Source of the DNA: DAIRDK01 sp035403225
GTDB taxonomy: Bacteria > Bacteroidota > Bacteroidia > Bacteroidales > FEN-979
Direction: 5' to 3'
Length of the DNA: 51,430 bases
NCBI GenBank assembly: GCA_035403225.1
Contig: DAONET010000018.1
Location: forward strand, 1 to 51,430
Under the pieces are notes generated by a model. The model was not told where the DNA came from. It saw only the letters and a program-made list of their open reading frames with translations, and searched no databases. The number at the start of each line of letters is the position of its first letter. Positions within the stretch are counted from its first letter, which is position 1. Of the stretch, positions 24,725-33,690 are shown in pieces. The position numbers and the translations under genes were made by a program.

Positions 24725-26359
24725 ATGACAAAGATATTACCCCTGATCTGTTTCCTTGGACTGGCCGTTGGAATCAGCGCACAGAAGTCCCCTTCGCTGT
24801 TGGACCCGGAGACTATCTCTGGCAACCATCAATTGAATTACCTCGAAGTATCCGGACCTGTATCCGGGCAATGGACTGCTGATACGGTACTGGTTACCGG
24901 CGACCTTGAGATCATGTCGGGAGAAAACCTCACGATCAGTCCCGGTACCGTCGTCCTTTTTTCCGGGCCCTACCGGATCTCTGTCAAAGGTTCCGTGACG
25001 GCCAACGGCGACATCAATGATCCGGTGCTGTTCACCGTTGCCGATACCACCGGCTTCTCCGACACGCTCAGCAATGCGGGAGGCTGGCAGGGATTTGTAT
25101 ACGAACACCTGGCTTCCGGGGCCGATTCTTCTCAGTTTTCACATTGCATCTTTGAGTACGGAAAAGCTTTTGGCGCCGATACTTTTAATCAATATGGAGG
25201 AGCATTCAGAGTATTCGACTTTAATAAGATAACCTTCTTTAGCTGTACCTTTACTTTAAATAGAGCCCTTCTTTCGGGAGGAGCTGTTTTTGCGAAGAAT
25301 TCCGATCTTGTTTTTGATCGTTGCACTTTTACCGGAAACCGGTGCGGGCTTTCCGTACAACCCTGGGGATACGGGGGCGGGATCTGTTCGTTGCATGCGG
25401 AACCGGTGGTGACGAACTGCCTGTTCGAAGGGAACAGTGCCACCGGCATTGGAGGCGGAGCTTCTTTCGATGATTCCGATCCGGAGATCAGTCATAACCT
25501 GTTTTCTAATAATTATGGCGGACTTGGCGGCGGATTCGGGATCTTGCGTTCCAATCCTTCCCGGGTGGTCAGCAACAACCTGGTGACATCTAACGAAGCC
25601 CTGTTTTATGGAGGAGGAATCGCCTGCATCAGGTCGAATACTGTTTTTACGAATAACACTATTGTGAACAACCTCTCGATGTCGGGTGGCGGGTTTTATT
25701 GCAATGATTCGGCTGTACCGACCCTGTATAATACTATTTTGGTCAGTAACGAAGGCCTGGGCCACGAAGTGTATATCTGGGACGTGCGGTCGGCCCCGTC
25801 GTTTTACTATTGCAACGTAGAAGATGGCACCGCCGCTTTTGAAGGCAGCGGGGCTCATGAGGGATACCTGGGAACCTTTGAGAACAACCTGGATACCGTG
25901 CCCATGTTCCGCGGCACCGGCGACTTCCCCTTTGCCTTGCAGGCCGAATCACCCTGCATTGATGCGGGGACCCCGGATACCCTGGGACTCCTGATCCCGG
26001 CTACCGACCTGGAAGGACGTAACCGGATTTACAACGGACGAATCGATATCGGAGCCTATGAATGGAATCCCGGGGAAGGAATTGCCCCTTCGCAAGCAAA
26101 ATCTGCAGACATCAACGCCTGCCCCAATCCCGCAAAAGATGAGGTCACTTTCGTGATCAATACCCCGGTAACCCAGCGTGGCGACCTCCGTATTATCTCG
26201 ATTCAGGGGATCGTGATTCATGAAGAGACCGGTATCCGGCTCTTTCCCGGGAACAACCGTTTTATCTGGGATCTGACCGATGATTCCGGCCGGAGGGTTC
26301 GTCCCGGCCTTTATTTCTGCCGGATAGCGGGATCTTCCTGTTCCTTGATCGTTCAGTAA
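24725..26359 (+). CDS. T9SS-exported parallel beta-helix surface protein
   Basis: A 544-residue protein with a signal peptide (about 1-19, ending SAQ). A right-handed parallel beta-helix spans about 50-400, with repeated GGxF/GGG turns (GGAVFAKNS, GGGICSLHAEPVVTNC, GGGASFDDSDPEISHN, GGGFGILRSNP). A choice-of-anchor-Q-like block follows (ESPCIDAGTPDT...GRIDIGAYEW, about 415-450). The C-terminal 85 residues form a T9SS type A-like sorting domain (NACPNPAKDEVTF). Beta-helix proteins of this kind are adhesins or polysaccharide-binding or lyase-like surface proteins. I see no catalytic motif, so no activity is assigned. The next gene begins 10 bases later. Confidence 0.75.
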   Translation: MTKILPLICFLGLAVGISAQKSPSLLDPETISGNHQLNYLEVSGPVSGQWTADTVLVTGDLEIMSGENLTISPGTVVLFSGPYRISVKGSVTANGDINDPVLFTVADTTGFSDTLSNAGGWQGFVYEHLASGADSSQFSHCIFEYGKAFGADTFNQYGGAFRVFDFNKITFFSCTFTLNRALLSGGAVFAKNSDLVFDRCTFTGNRCGLSVQPWGYGGGICSLHAEPVVTNCLFEGNSATGIGGGASFDDSDPEISHNLFSNNYGGLGGGFGILRSNPSRVVSNNLVTSNEALFYGGGIACIRSNTVFTNNTIVNNLSMSGGGFYCNDSAVPTLYNTILVSNEGLGHEVYIWDVRSAPSFYYCNVEDGTAAFEGSGAHEGYLGTFENNLDTVPMFRGTGDFPFALQAESPCIDAGTPDTLGLLIPATDLEGRNRIYNGRIDIGAYEWNPGEGIAPSQAKSADINACPNPAKDEVTFVINTPVTQRGDLRIISIQGIVIHEETGIRLFPGNNRFIWDLTDDSGRRVRPGLYFCRIAGSSCSLIVQ

Positions 26360-26369
26360 AAGAAAAACC

Positions 26370-27779
26370 ATGAAAACAGCACTGTCATTCCTTTCATGGT
26401 ATCACTTTTTGTTGGTTTCCGCCGGGCTTGTTTTCCTGATCTTATCGTGTCTGATATGGACACTGAATAGAGAAAAGACCCCGGCGAAAAAGTTTCCATG
26501 GAGTATTATATTATTGTCTATCAGTGCGTTGTGTTTTTATTCCTTTGCTGCTTTACTGGATCCCTTTCTGAACCCGTGGGATGAGCGTTTTCATGCGCTG
26601 GTGGCGAAAAACCTCCTGCAACACCCGTTCACTTTCACCCTTTACGATGATCCGGTGATGCAGATGGCNNNNNNNNNNNNNNNNNNNNNNNNNNNNNNNN
26701 NNNNNNNNNNNNNNNNNNNNNNNNNNNNNNNNNNNNNNNNNNNNNNNNNNNNNNNNNNNNNNNNNNNNTCCTTCCTCTTTTTTGTCTCCGCCAGCCTCTG
26801 GTCATGGGTTGAAGGGGTATCGTCGGGAAATAAGCGCTGGGTCATGCTGACCGGTCTTTTAGCAGGCATGGCCGTATTATCCAAATGGTTGCCGGGTTTG
26901 CTTGTTTATGCTGTCTGGGTGGTTTACGCCATGATGGATAAAAAAGCCATTCTGAAAAACTTAAAACAAGCAGGAACGGCCTTTCTGATCACCCTGATTA
27001 CCGTAGTTCCCTGGCAAGTCTATACCTGGTTCCGGTATCCCGTTGAAGCACAGGCAGAAACCGGCTATAGCATCCGTCATTTTGATACCGGGTTAGAGGG
27101 ACATGGAATGAATGGCTGGTACTATTTCCAACATATTGATCAACAGTACGGTCCCTGGATGTTTTTACTCATCCCGGCAGGATTGATCACCTTTTTGCTG
27201 CTTTCACGAGGGAAGAAACTGTCAGCCGCCTTCCTCGCAGGTACGGTTTTTGTATACCTGTTTTTTTCATTGGCAAAGACGAAGATGCCTTCCTACACGA
27301 TGGTCGCTTTCATGTCGGTTGTTATCCTCCTGGGGACGCTGCCGGCGATGATTATCCGGATTACGGACAGGTGGAGGAATGCGGGATGGTTCCCGGTCAT
27401 CTTATGTTTCGTCATGTCGATCGGGATAACCTGGTATAACATAAGGCCGAAGCAGATTGGTGAAACTTACTTGCCCGGCGGTCATGGGTGGTATCGTAAC
27501 ACCATGATCAGTAATCGGAATGAGTTTATGCAATGGAAAGAGTCTCTGCCGCCCAACACGGTGATCTGCAATGTCCCCGGCCGGCATTATATTGAATGCA
27601 TGTTCTACACCGGGCATCCCTCCTACGGTTTTATTCCTTCCGAAATGCAGTATCAAGGCTTACGGAAAAAAGGATACAGGGTGGCCCTGGTGCAACCCGT
27701 TGAAGGAATACTCCCGGAATATCTTTTACAACCCGGTGACTCCCTGATCATCGGGCCGGTCATTTATCCCTGCGAATAA
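26370..27779 (+). CDS. Glycosyltransferase family 39 (ArnT/PMT-like), interrupted by an assembly gap
   Basis: A polytopic GT-C glycosyltransferase using a lipid-linked sugar donor at the outer face of the inner membrane. The catalytic first-loop motif is present as NPWDERFHALVAKNLL (Asp-Glu near residue 71), and the DDPVMQM segment is typical. The 100 N at 26669-26768 fall in the first third. The flanks do not overlap, so real sequence is missing there, and the in-frame length of 469 is a coincidence of the filler. From the family layout I would expect roughly 80-90 residues in the gap. The C-terminal 80 residues form a soluble domain. The acceptor is unknown. Confidence 0.8.
   Translation: MKTALSFLSWYHFLLVSAGLVFLILSCLIWTLNREKTPAKKFPWSIILLSISALCFYSFAALLDPFLNPWDERFHALVAKNLLQHPFTFTLYDDPVMQMXXXXXXXXXXXXXXXXXXXXXXXXXXXXXXXXXXSFLFFVSASLWSWVEGVSSGNKRWVMLTGLLAGMAVLSKWLPGLLVYAVWVVYAMMDKKAILKNLKQAGTAFLITLITVVPWQVYTWFRYPVEAQAETGYSIRHFDTGLEGHGMNGWYYFQHIDQQYGPWMFLLIPAGLITFLLLSRGKKLSAAFLAGTVFVYLFFSLAKTKMPSYTMVAFMSVVILLGTLPAMIIRITDRWRNAGWFPVILCFVMSIGITWYNIRPKQIGETYLPGGHGWYRNTMISNRNEFMQWKESLPPNTVICNVPGRHYIECMFYTGHPSYGFIPSEMQYQGLRKKGYRVALVQPVEGILPEYLLQPGDSLIIGPVIYPCE
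26669..26768. other. Assembly gap (100 N), genuine missing sequence
   Basis: Exactly 100 N with different flanking sequences on the two sides, so the true length is unknown. It interrupts the GT39 gene. Confidence 0.95.
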
Positions 27780-27798
27780 TCATTTCAACCCTTACCTT

Positions 27799-29958
27799 AT
27801 GAAACGGATCCTGCTGGTAATATTCTTTAGTTTTTTCCTGTTCGTACCCCGGGCTTTTGTTCAGTCGATGGATGAGGTTCAGGATTACCTCCGGTTAAAT
27901 GCCCGAACGAACGATCCGCTGTATACCACTTATGCGGCCGCGATGGAACGCTCAAAGCTATACGGCGATAAGGCTTACAAGATGGATTATTATTCGGGGT
28001 GCAAACCGGTGACCTATTCATCTGACCAGGCAGGACAGATGTACGGGATCTGGAAGATTGACGATGTAGTGATCATGCGGACAAGCGATTATCTGACGAA
28101 GCCCTTTGTTCATTATTCCTTTCCCGACATGATGGTGATGGAATACGAGCCATTCCGGGGAATCCGCGTAACCGAGACGTTCCTCGTTTACTCATCCGAA
28201 GTGGCCATGGTCGATATGGTCGTAACCAACACCGACAGTGTAGCGCATAAAGTGGAACTGTATCCCATTCTGGAGTCGGAAAATGATTCGCTGGAGATCG
28301 CCGGGTTCAATGAAGACCTGCATGCCGTGATCACCCGGCGATATGAGAACCCGTACCGGCTGATCAGCAGTCTGAGTACGAAATACCCCTATCCTACTCA
28401 TGTACGGGACCTTTTCCTGTGTGGTACTCCGACAGAAACCTATGGTGGGTACAACGGCCCGGTCAGTGGTTTCTTCAACCTGATGAAAACCGATTTCTAT
28501 TCCTCGAAAAGAACTGATTCATTGAATATGCAAGAATCAGGTTTTGTTCATTATATATCACTTCATTTAATGAAACACTTGAAGCCTGGAGAAGAAACCG
28601 ATTTCCGGTTTATCCGGGGTGTGCAGGACCAATCGGAGAGTGTGGATTCTCTGATTTCAGTAATTCGTCCGTTAACCTCGGTCTCTCTTCAGTCTTATTT
28701 TGAGGCCAACCTGAAGTTATTTTCGAGCGTTCCGAGGATCCCTTTCAAGACCAATGAGCAGAAGTTGGTTTACCTGAGTTCTTTCAACCTGGCGAGGGGG
28801 TGTATGTATCCTCCTTCGGGCATGACGTCGTACAACTTCTATGCTTTTTCCCGGAATCCTTTATGGGGTTGGGGGCATGGTCATCAGGTGCTGCATGAGT
28901 CGTTATCGATGATGGCCTATGCGTATCTTGATCCCGTCTCGGCGCAAAACTCCCAGCGGGTATATATGGAGCAACAGCGCAAGGACGGTTTGATCGCGTA
29001 CCGGCATGGCCCGCGAGGGATGCAGGATTACCCCCACAACGGGATGTCCACCACCTCGGCACCCTTTTTCTCATGGATCAACCTGGAGATTTATCGGGTC
29101 AGTAAAGACCGGGCATTCCTGGCCGATGCGTATCAGTCGGGCACCAGGTATATGGAATGGCTGCGAGAGAACCGGGATACCGATCATGACGGTACTTTTG
29201 AATGGGGGCCATACGGGATCATTGAGAACGTAAGAGATTGGTACAACGCTGTTTTTCAGGTCTCTGCCGAGCGGTATCTGGAAGTAGACAAAGAAGACAT
29301 CTCGGATGAATTGGAGTGCCTTGATCTTACGTTAATGATGATCAAAGAGGCCCGTTGTCTTTCGGCCATGGCGGGAGAATTAGGGGAAAAGCGTGATTCG
29401 GTGAAGTGGAAGGCATTTGCAGACCGTACTTCGGCGTTGGTCAATGAACGGATGTGGGATGAACAATCTGGTTTTTATTATTCCGTAGATAAAAAAGATC
29501 ATCATTTCTTTTACCTGACGAGGGATTTGAAGAGACAAGAGATCATTGCTTTTCTGGCTTTATGGGCAGAAGCAGCTCCTAAGGACCGGGCGGACCGGCT
29601 GGTTGCCACCCTTTCCCGGCCGGATAAATTCTGGAGGCGGTATGGCATCCCCACCCTGGCGGCTGATGATGAGTGGTACAGTCCCAATGTAGATTATTGC
29701 TGCAAATGGAACGGCCCTGTTTGGATGTTGTGGAACTATATGGTGTATGACGGCCTGAGAACCTATGGCTATGACTCCATCGCCCGTGAGCTCGCCCATC
29801 GTATGACCGATGCAGTGACGGTACAACTGAGCCGGAATCATAACTTCTGGGAGTCATACAGTCCTGATAATGAAGTCTTGAACTGCCCCTCCAATTACAT
29901 CTGGGATGCGATCATGGCAAAGCTTTTAATCAGAGAAGCCACTCCGGCCGGTGAATAG
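27799..29958 (+). CDS. GH63-like six-hairpin glycosidase, exported
   Basis: A 719-residue protein with a signal peptide (about 1-22, ending FVQS). Residues about 25-320 form an N-terminal beta-sandwich. From about 330 onward there is an (alpha/alpha)6 barrel with landmarks WGWGHGHQVLHESL, AYRHGPRGMQDYPHNG, DHDGTFEWGPYG, MWDEQSGFYYSVD, CCKWNGPVWMLWNYM and FWESYSPDNEV. The last two are typical of the GH63 alpha-glucosidase and YgjK-like group. Candidate acids are the Asp/Glu of DGTFEWG and of FWESYSPD. The substrate is probably an alpha-glucoside or a glycan carrying one; the exact specificity cannot be read from sequence. It lies 19 bases after the GT39 gene. Confidence 0.65.
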   Translation: MKRILLVIFFSFFLFVPRAFVQSMDEVQDYLRLNARTNDPLYTTYAAAMERSKLYGDKAYKMDYYSGCKPVTYSSDQAGQMYGIWKIDDVVIMRTSDYLTKPFVHYSFPDMMVMEYEPFRGIRVTETFLVYSSEVAMVDMVVTNTDSVAHKVELYPILESENDSLEIAGFNEDLHAVITRRYENPYRLISSLSTKYPYPTHVRDLFLCGTPTETYGGYNGPVSGFFNLMKTDFYSSKRTDSLNMQESGFVHYISLHLMKHLKPGEETDFRFIRGVQDQSESVDSLISVIRPLTSVSLQSYFEANLKLFSSVPRIPFKTNEQKLVYLSSFNLARGCMYPPSGMTSYNFYAFSRNPLWGWGHGHQVLHESLSMMAYAYLDPVSAQNSQRVYMEQQRKDGLIAYRHGPRGMQDYPHNGMSTTSAPFFSWINLEIYRVSKDRAFLADAYQSGTRYMEWLRENRDTDHDGTFEWGPYGIIENVRDWYNAVFQVSAERYLEVDKEDISDELECLDLTLMMIKEARCLSAMAGELGEKRDSVKWKAFADRTSALVNERMWDEQSGFYYSVDKKDHHFFYLTRDLKRQEIIAFLALWAEAAPKDRADRLVATLSRPDKFWRRYGIPTLAADDEWYSPNVDYCCKWNGPVWMLWNYMVYDGLRTYGYDSIARELAHRMTDAVTVQLSRNHNFWESYSPDNEVLNCPSNYIWDAIMAKLLIREATPAGE

Positions 29959-29968
29959 GTAAATTTAC

Positions 29969-29976
29969 TACCTTTG
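29969..29976 (+). promoter_or_regulatory. -7 box before the GH172-like gene
   Basis: TACCTTTG lies 15 and 21 bases before the two candidate starts (29992 and 29998). No clear -33 element. It suggests the GH172-CAP pair can be transcribed separately. Confidence 0.5.
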
Positions 29977-29997
29977 CGCACTTTTTAGTATATGAAT

Positions 29998-31983
29998 ATG
30001 AAAAGGATACCATGGGTGATTGTCATACTGGTTTCGCTGGCGATGTTTTCCTGCGACCCTTCCACCAACAAAACTGACCTGGAAAGGTTATCATCGCAGG
30101 CCATGTTACCTTATCTTAAGGCCAGCAAACACATTATGGTATCATCCGCAGACAGCTCCGGGAATGGCAACGACCGGATATCGGTGGCGCCGGGACAACG
30201 GGTCACCATTCTGAATGCCACCGGACCTGCCGTTATCAACCGGATATGGTTCAGCCTTGATTCAGAAGATCCCGATTATCTCCGGAAAGTGGTCCTGAAA
30301 ATTTTCTGGGATGATGAGAAAGAACCATCTGTTGATGTCCCGCTGGGCGATTTCTTTGGTAGCGGTTTTAAGTATAAACCCTATGTTTCGCAATATCTGG
30401 GTATGACCGGTGGTGGGTTTGTCTGCTATTTCCCCATGCCCTTTCAGAAATCAGCCCGCATTGAGATCCTGAACGAGACCGACCGGGAATTGTCTTCATT
30501 TTATTATCAAATTGATTATCAGGTCATTGATGGCTATTTTGATCGTAGTGTAGCCTATTTTCATGCTTTCTGGAACCGGGATATCCGTACCGATTATGAT
30601 TCAAGCTATCATATCTTACGGGCGACGGGGCAAGGGCATGTCGTGGGCGTGAGCCTGAATATTCAATCATACGACAGCACGTTCGCCTTTTTGGAAGGCA
30701 ACGAGATCGTTTATACTGACGGAGAGATCAAGCCATCCATCATCGGAACGGGCACTGCGGATCTCTTTTCCGGCGGGTCGGGTTTCCGGGCCGGGGAATA
30801 CACGGGGTTATACAACGGACTGGTGGTGAAAGACGACAGCCTGGGGAGGATTTCAGCCTATCGTTTATACATCAACGATCCGATCCCCTTCAAAAAAAGC
30901 ATCAATTTCACGATCGAGCACGGGCGAGGGAATTCGGTAGTAGCCGATTATTCCAGCACCGTTTATTTTTACCTCATCGAACCGCACCATCCTTTCCACC
31001 ATCTTTCAACAGCAGGGATGCGGCTTCCGCTACATGTGGTTACCCCGACTACCCTGGTGCAGGCTGAAGATCTGGATATCGACTTGAGAGGTTTGAAAAG
31101 TGAGATCGTGGATGTGACGAAGATCACTCCTGACATGAGCGAAGGGCATCAGCTTCTGATTCATACCGGGTTGAATGAATCTTTCACTGTTCATTTGAAT
31201 AAACTGCTGGACAGGGAATTCACAGCGGATATCTTTTATTCGGCAGGGCCTGATCATGGCGACGTACAGATTTATGAAGGTGAACGGTTGGCGGGTCATA
31301 TTGTGGGGTACAGTCCTGTGTTCCGTGCCGGAGGAAAAGTTACGCTTTCCGGGTTAAAAGCGCGTAACGGGAAAATCGACCTGCGGTTTGTCGTCACCGG
31401 AAAAAATACTCTTTCCAAAGGCTATCTTACGGGACTTGATGGATTAAACCTTTCCCCCGTCAGAAATTATATTCCCGAATGGTATTTGTTGGGACCTTTT
31501 TCTGTCCCGCGCAGAGACCTGAAAAATAACACAGGCCTTGATTCCGTATACCTGGCAGAGTATCTCGGCGATACCCTGGTAAAATATATTGGTTCCGACA
31601 AGCAACCCATTCGTTGGAAATACGTAAAAACTCCTGGAAATGGTTATCTTTCCATGAGTGATTATATCAGTCCAAACGGACAAGTGGTCGCTTTTGCTCT
31701 CACGTGGGTTTGGTCTGATACGGAAAGGAATATGTTGCTGAAAACCGGAACCGGTACCCGGACAAAGATTTTCATCAATAATAAGGTGGTTTACTGTTTT
31801 ACCGGAACCAGGCCGGCAAAACCCGATCAGGAAACGGTAACCGTGCACCTGAAGAAGGGATGGAACAAAGTGATCATGAAAATGGAAAACAAGCAGGGGG
31901 AATACGGCTTTTACGCGCGGTTTATCGATCCTGATTCGACCCTGGTGATCAGCGCTCAAAAGATTCTTCCTGAAAAGAGATGA
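29998..31983 (+). CDS. DUF2961/GH172-like lipoprotein
   Basis: A 661-residue protein (two more residues if it starts at 29992). It opens with a lipoprotein signal (LVSLAMFSC), so it is lipid-anchored. Residues about 40-370 match DUF2961, now GH172: FFWDDEKEPSVDVPLGDFFGSG in outline, then FVCYFPMPFQKSARIEILNE and a YQIDYQ strand. GH172 members act on fructofuranose or D-arabinofuranose linkages. The remaining 290 residues are beta-rich, with a carbohydrate-binding-like end (WNKVIMKMENKQGEYGFYARF). Its stop overlaps the start of the CAP-SPOR gene as ATGA, so the two are translationally coupled. The substrate is inferred only at family level. Confidence 0.75.
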   Translation: MKRIPWVIVILVSLAMFSCDPSTNKTDLERLSSQAMLPYLKASKHIMVSSADSSGNGNDRISVAPGQRVTILNATGPAVINRIWFSLDSEDPDYLRKVVLKIFWDDEKEPSVDVPLGDFFGSGFKYKPYVSQYLGMTGGGFVCYFPMPFQKSARIEILNETDRELSSFYYQIDYQVIDGYFDRSVAYFHAFWNRDIRTDYDSSYHILRATGQGHVVGVSLNIQSYDSTFAFLEGNEIVYTDGEIKPSIIGTGTADLFSGGSGFRAGEYTGLYNGLVVKDDSLGRISAYRLYINDPIPFKKSINFTIEHGRGNSVVADYSSTVYFYLIEPHHPFHHLSTAGMRLPLHVVTPTTLVQAEDLDIDLRGLKSEIVDVTKITPDMSEGHQLLIHTGLNESFTVHLNKLLDREFTADIFYSAGPDHGDVQIYEGERLAGHIVGYSPVFRAGGKVTLSGLKARNGKIDLRFVVTGKNTLSKGYLTGLDGLNLSPVRNYIPEWYLLGPFSVPRRDLKNNTGLDSVYLAEYLGDTLVKYIGSDKQPIRWKYVKTPGNGYLSMSDYISPNGQVVAFALTWVWSDTERNMLLKTGTGTRTKIFINNKVVYCFTGTRPAKPDQETVTVHLKKGWNKVIMKMENKQGEYGFYARFIDPDSTLVISAQKILPEKR

Positions 31984-32951
31984 AAACGAGTATCTTCATC
32001 ATCGGTATCTTTATCTTGACTCTTGCAAGCTACAGGGGGTTCACCCAGAATGTGCCCGTCAAACAAGTGATGGACGTTCCGGCCGACTTTTCCATTTCTG
32101 AATCAGAATGGAGACTGTACCTGATGATCACGGAATACCGGAGACAGGTTGATCTGACGCCTATTCCTCTATCCAAATCGCTATGTTTTGTGGCTCGAAC
32201 CCATGTCATGGACCTTTTCCTCCATCATCCCGATGAAGAGCCATGCAACGCTCATTCATGGTCGGCTAATGGTCCCTGGAAGCCATTCTGTTATCCTGCT
32301 GATGAAGGGAAAAAGGGATCGGTATGGGACAAACCCAAGGAGCTTTCAAAATACAATGGGAAGGGGTATGAAATCGTATACTGGGAAAACAACCCGGTGA
32401 CTATCGACAGTGTGATCGGTTTCTGGAAATCCATTGATTATTTCAACAGTTTCTTGATGAACACGGGGAAATGGCAAGGGAAAAGATGGAATGCCATCGG
32501 AATCGGTATTTACGAAAACTATGCCGTTGCCTGGTTTGGAGAGGTCCCTGATCCGGAGGGAGTGCCGTCGACGGGTGGAAAACAGGCTCAGAAAACCATT
32601 ACTCCCCCGGTGAACAACCAACACAAAGCCGACACCTCTCCTGCTGTTCGCGACACGTTGCCCGCCTCTTTCATTGACGCTGGTTCGACTAATTCTCCGA
32701 AACCTGTGGTCCCGGCCACGCCCAGGGTAGCAGGGCAATATTATATCGTCGTCAAAAGCCAGCTGACGCTGGATGAATCGAACAAGCTGGCTGATTCGCT
32801 GAAGCAGAAAGGCTATCCGGAAGCCAAGGTGATACAGAGTAATGGCAAGGTTCGCGTGGTGTTGTTTGAAGCGCCCAACCGTAATTCCGCCAACCAGAAG
32901 TTAACGCAAGCGAGGATGGTTTATAAAGACGCGTGGATATTGGTTCCCTGA
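31980..32951 (+). CDS. Exported CAP-domain protein with C-terminal SPOR domain
   Basis: A 323-residue protein with a signal peptide (about 1-22, ending FTQ). Residues about 35-195 resemble a CAP/SCP-PR1 domain: LYLMITEYRRQVDLTPIPLS, FVARTHVMDL, the CNAHSWSANGPW segment with a candidate metal-binding His, then GYEIVYWENN and FNSFLMNTGKW. A Pro/Thr-rich linker (about 200-250) leads to a SPOR-like domain (YYIVVKSQLTLDESNKLADS through the C-terminus), which usually binds denuded peptidoglycan glycans at division sites. The CAP-SPOR arrangement suggests a cell-wall-localised protein. It is translationally coupled to the GH172-like gene. The function is unknown. Confidence 0.75.
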   Translation: MKTSIFIIGIFILTLASYRGFTQNVPVKQVMDVPADFSISESEWRLYLMITEYRRQVDLTPIPLSKSLCFVARTHVMDLFLHHPDEEPCNAHSWSANGPWKPFCYPADEGKKGSVWDKPKELSKYNGKGYEIVYWENNPVTIDSVIGFWKSIDYFNSFLMNTGKWQGKRWNAIGIGIYENYAVAWFGEVPDPEGVPSTGGKQAQKTITPPVNNQHKADTSPAVRDTLPASFIDAGSTNSPKPVVPATPRVAGQYYIVVKSQLTLDESNKLADSLKQKGYPEAKVIQSNGKVRVVLFEAPNRNSANQKLTQARMVYKDAWILVP

Positions 32952-32969
32952 CAGGGCACCCAAAACTGT

Positions 32970-33461
32970 TTAAGATCCCATCATAGCAAAAAGATCCTTC
33001 TGCGGGAAGGCATCTTCAAAATCGAGCAGCCATTTCTTTCGTGCCAGGCCGCCGGCATAACCGGTAAGCTTCCCATCAACAGCGATCACCCGGTGGCAAG
33101 GTATGACCACACAGACCGGGTTCTGGCTGCAGATATGCCCTACCGCTCTTTCCGCATTGGGGTCACCCATTCGTTTTGCCAGTTCTCCGTAAGTGATCGT
33201 TGTCCCAAACGGAATTTTCTTCAGCTCTTTCCAAAGGATCACCTGGAAGTCGGTTCCTTCCAGGTCGATAGGCAGGTTAAACACTTTTCGTTTCCCGTCA
33301 AAATACTCCTGTAACTGGTCTTTGCACTTCTGCAGCAGCGGAAAACGGTTAGCATGTTCCCCTCTCCCGTCCACAAAACGAATACTGGTAATCCCTTTTT
33401 TCGATGCTCTGATCTCGAGCCAGCCGATAGGTGAATGAAAATACGCAACCTGGATAGCCAT
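32970..33461 (-). CDS. ogt: Methylated-DNA-protein-cysteine S-methyltransferase
   Basis: A 163-residue O6-alkylguanine-DNA alkyltransferase that removes alkyl groups from guanine in a suicide reaction. The active-site motif is IPCHRV with Cys122. The helix-turn-helix (FGTTITYGELAKRMG and AERAVGHICSQNP) positions flipped bases, and the Tyr and Gly residues of LTGYAGGLARKKWLLDFE follow. The length is that of Ogt rather than Ada. It begins one base after the small membrane protein gene ends on the same strand, so it may share the symporter transcript. Confidence 0.92.
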   Translation of the reverse strand: MAIQVAYFHSPIGWLEIRASKKGITSIRFVDGRGEHANRFPLLQKCKDQLQEYFDGKRKVFNLPIDLEGTDFQVILWKELKKIPFGTTITYGELAKRMGDPNAERAVGHICSQNPVCVVIPCHRVIAVDGKLTGYAGGLARKKWLLDFEDAFPQKDLFAMMGS

Positions 33462-33462
33462 A

Positions 33463-33678
33463 TCAGTCTTTTTTGATCATCTTTTTCGCTCTGTACGCAT
33501 AAAACAGCATTAATCCTCCGAAGACCAGCATCAGGATGCCTGTCCACAGGTTCACATTGATGCCGAGCGAACGGCTGTACAAGGCATTATCGCCGGTGGT
33601 GAAGATGCCGAAAAGGGTCAGTAATAATCCCAGGATCGTGAACATGAATCCGATCGGTAACCTGATATCTACTCCCAT
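33463..33678 (-). CDS. Small two-helix membrane protein next to the SSS symporter
   Basis: A 71-residue protein with two predicted membrane helices, about 8-27 (IGFMFTILGLLLTLFGIF) and 43-62 (LWTGILMLVFGGLMLFYAY), joined by a short loop with Asn-Asp-Asn, and a Lys-rich C-terminus (RAKKMIKKD). It follows the symporter by 12 bases and precedes ogt by one base. I do not recognise a named family; its position suggests an accessory subunit or stabiliser of the symporter. Confidence 0.65.
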   Translation of the reverse strand: MGVDIRLPIGFMFTILGLLLTLFGIFTTGDNALYSRSLGINVNLWTGILMLVFGGLMLFYAYRAKKMIKKD

Positions 33679-33690
33679 ATGAAACCTCCT

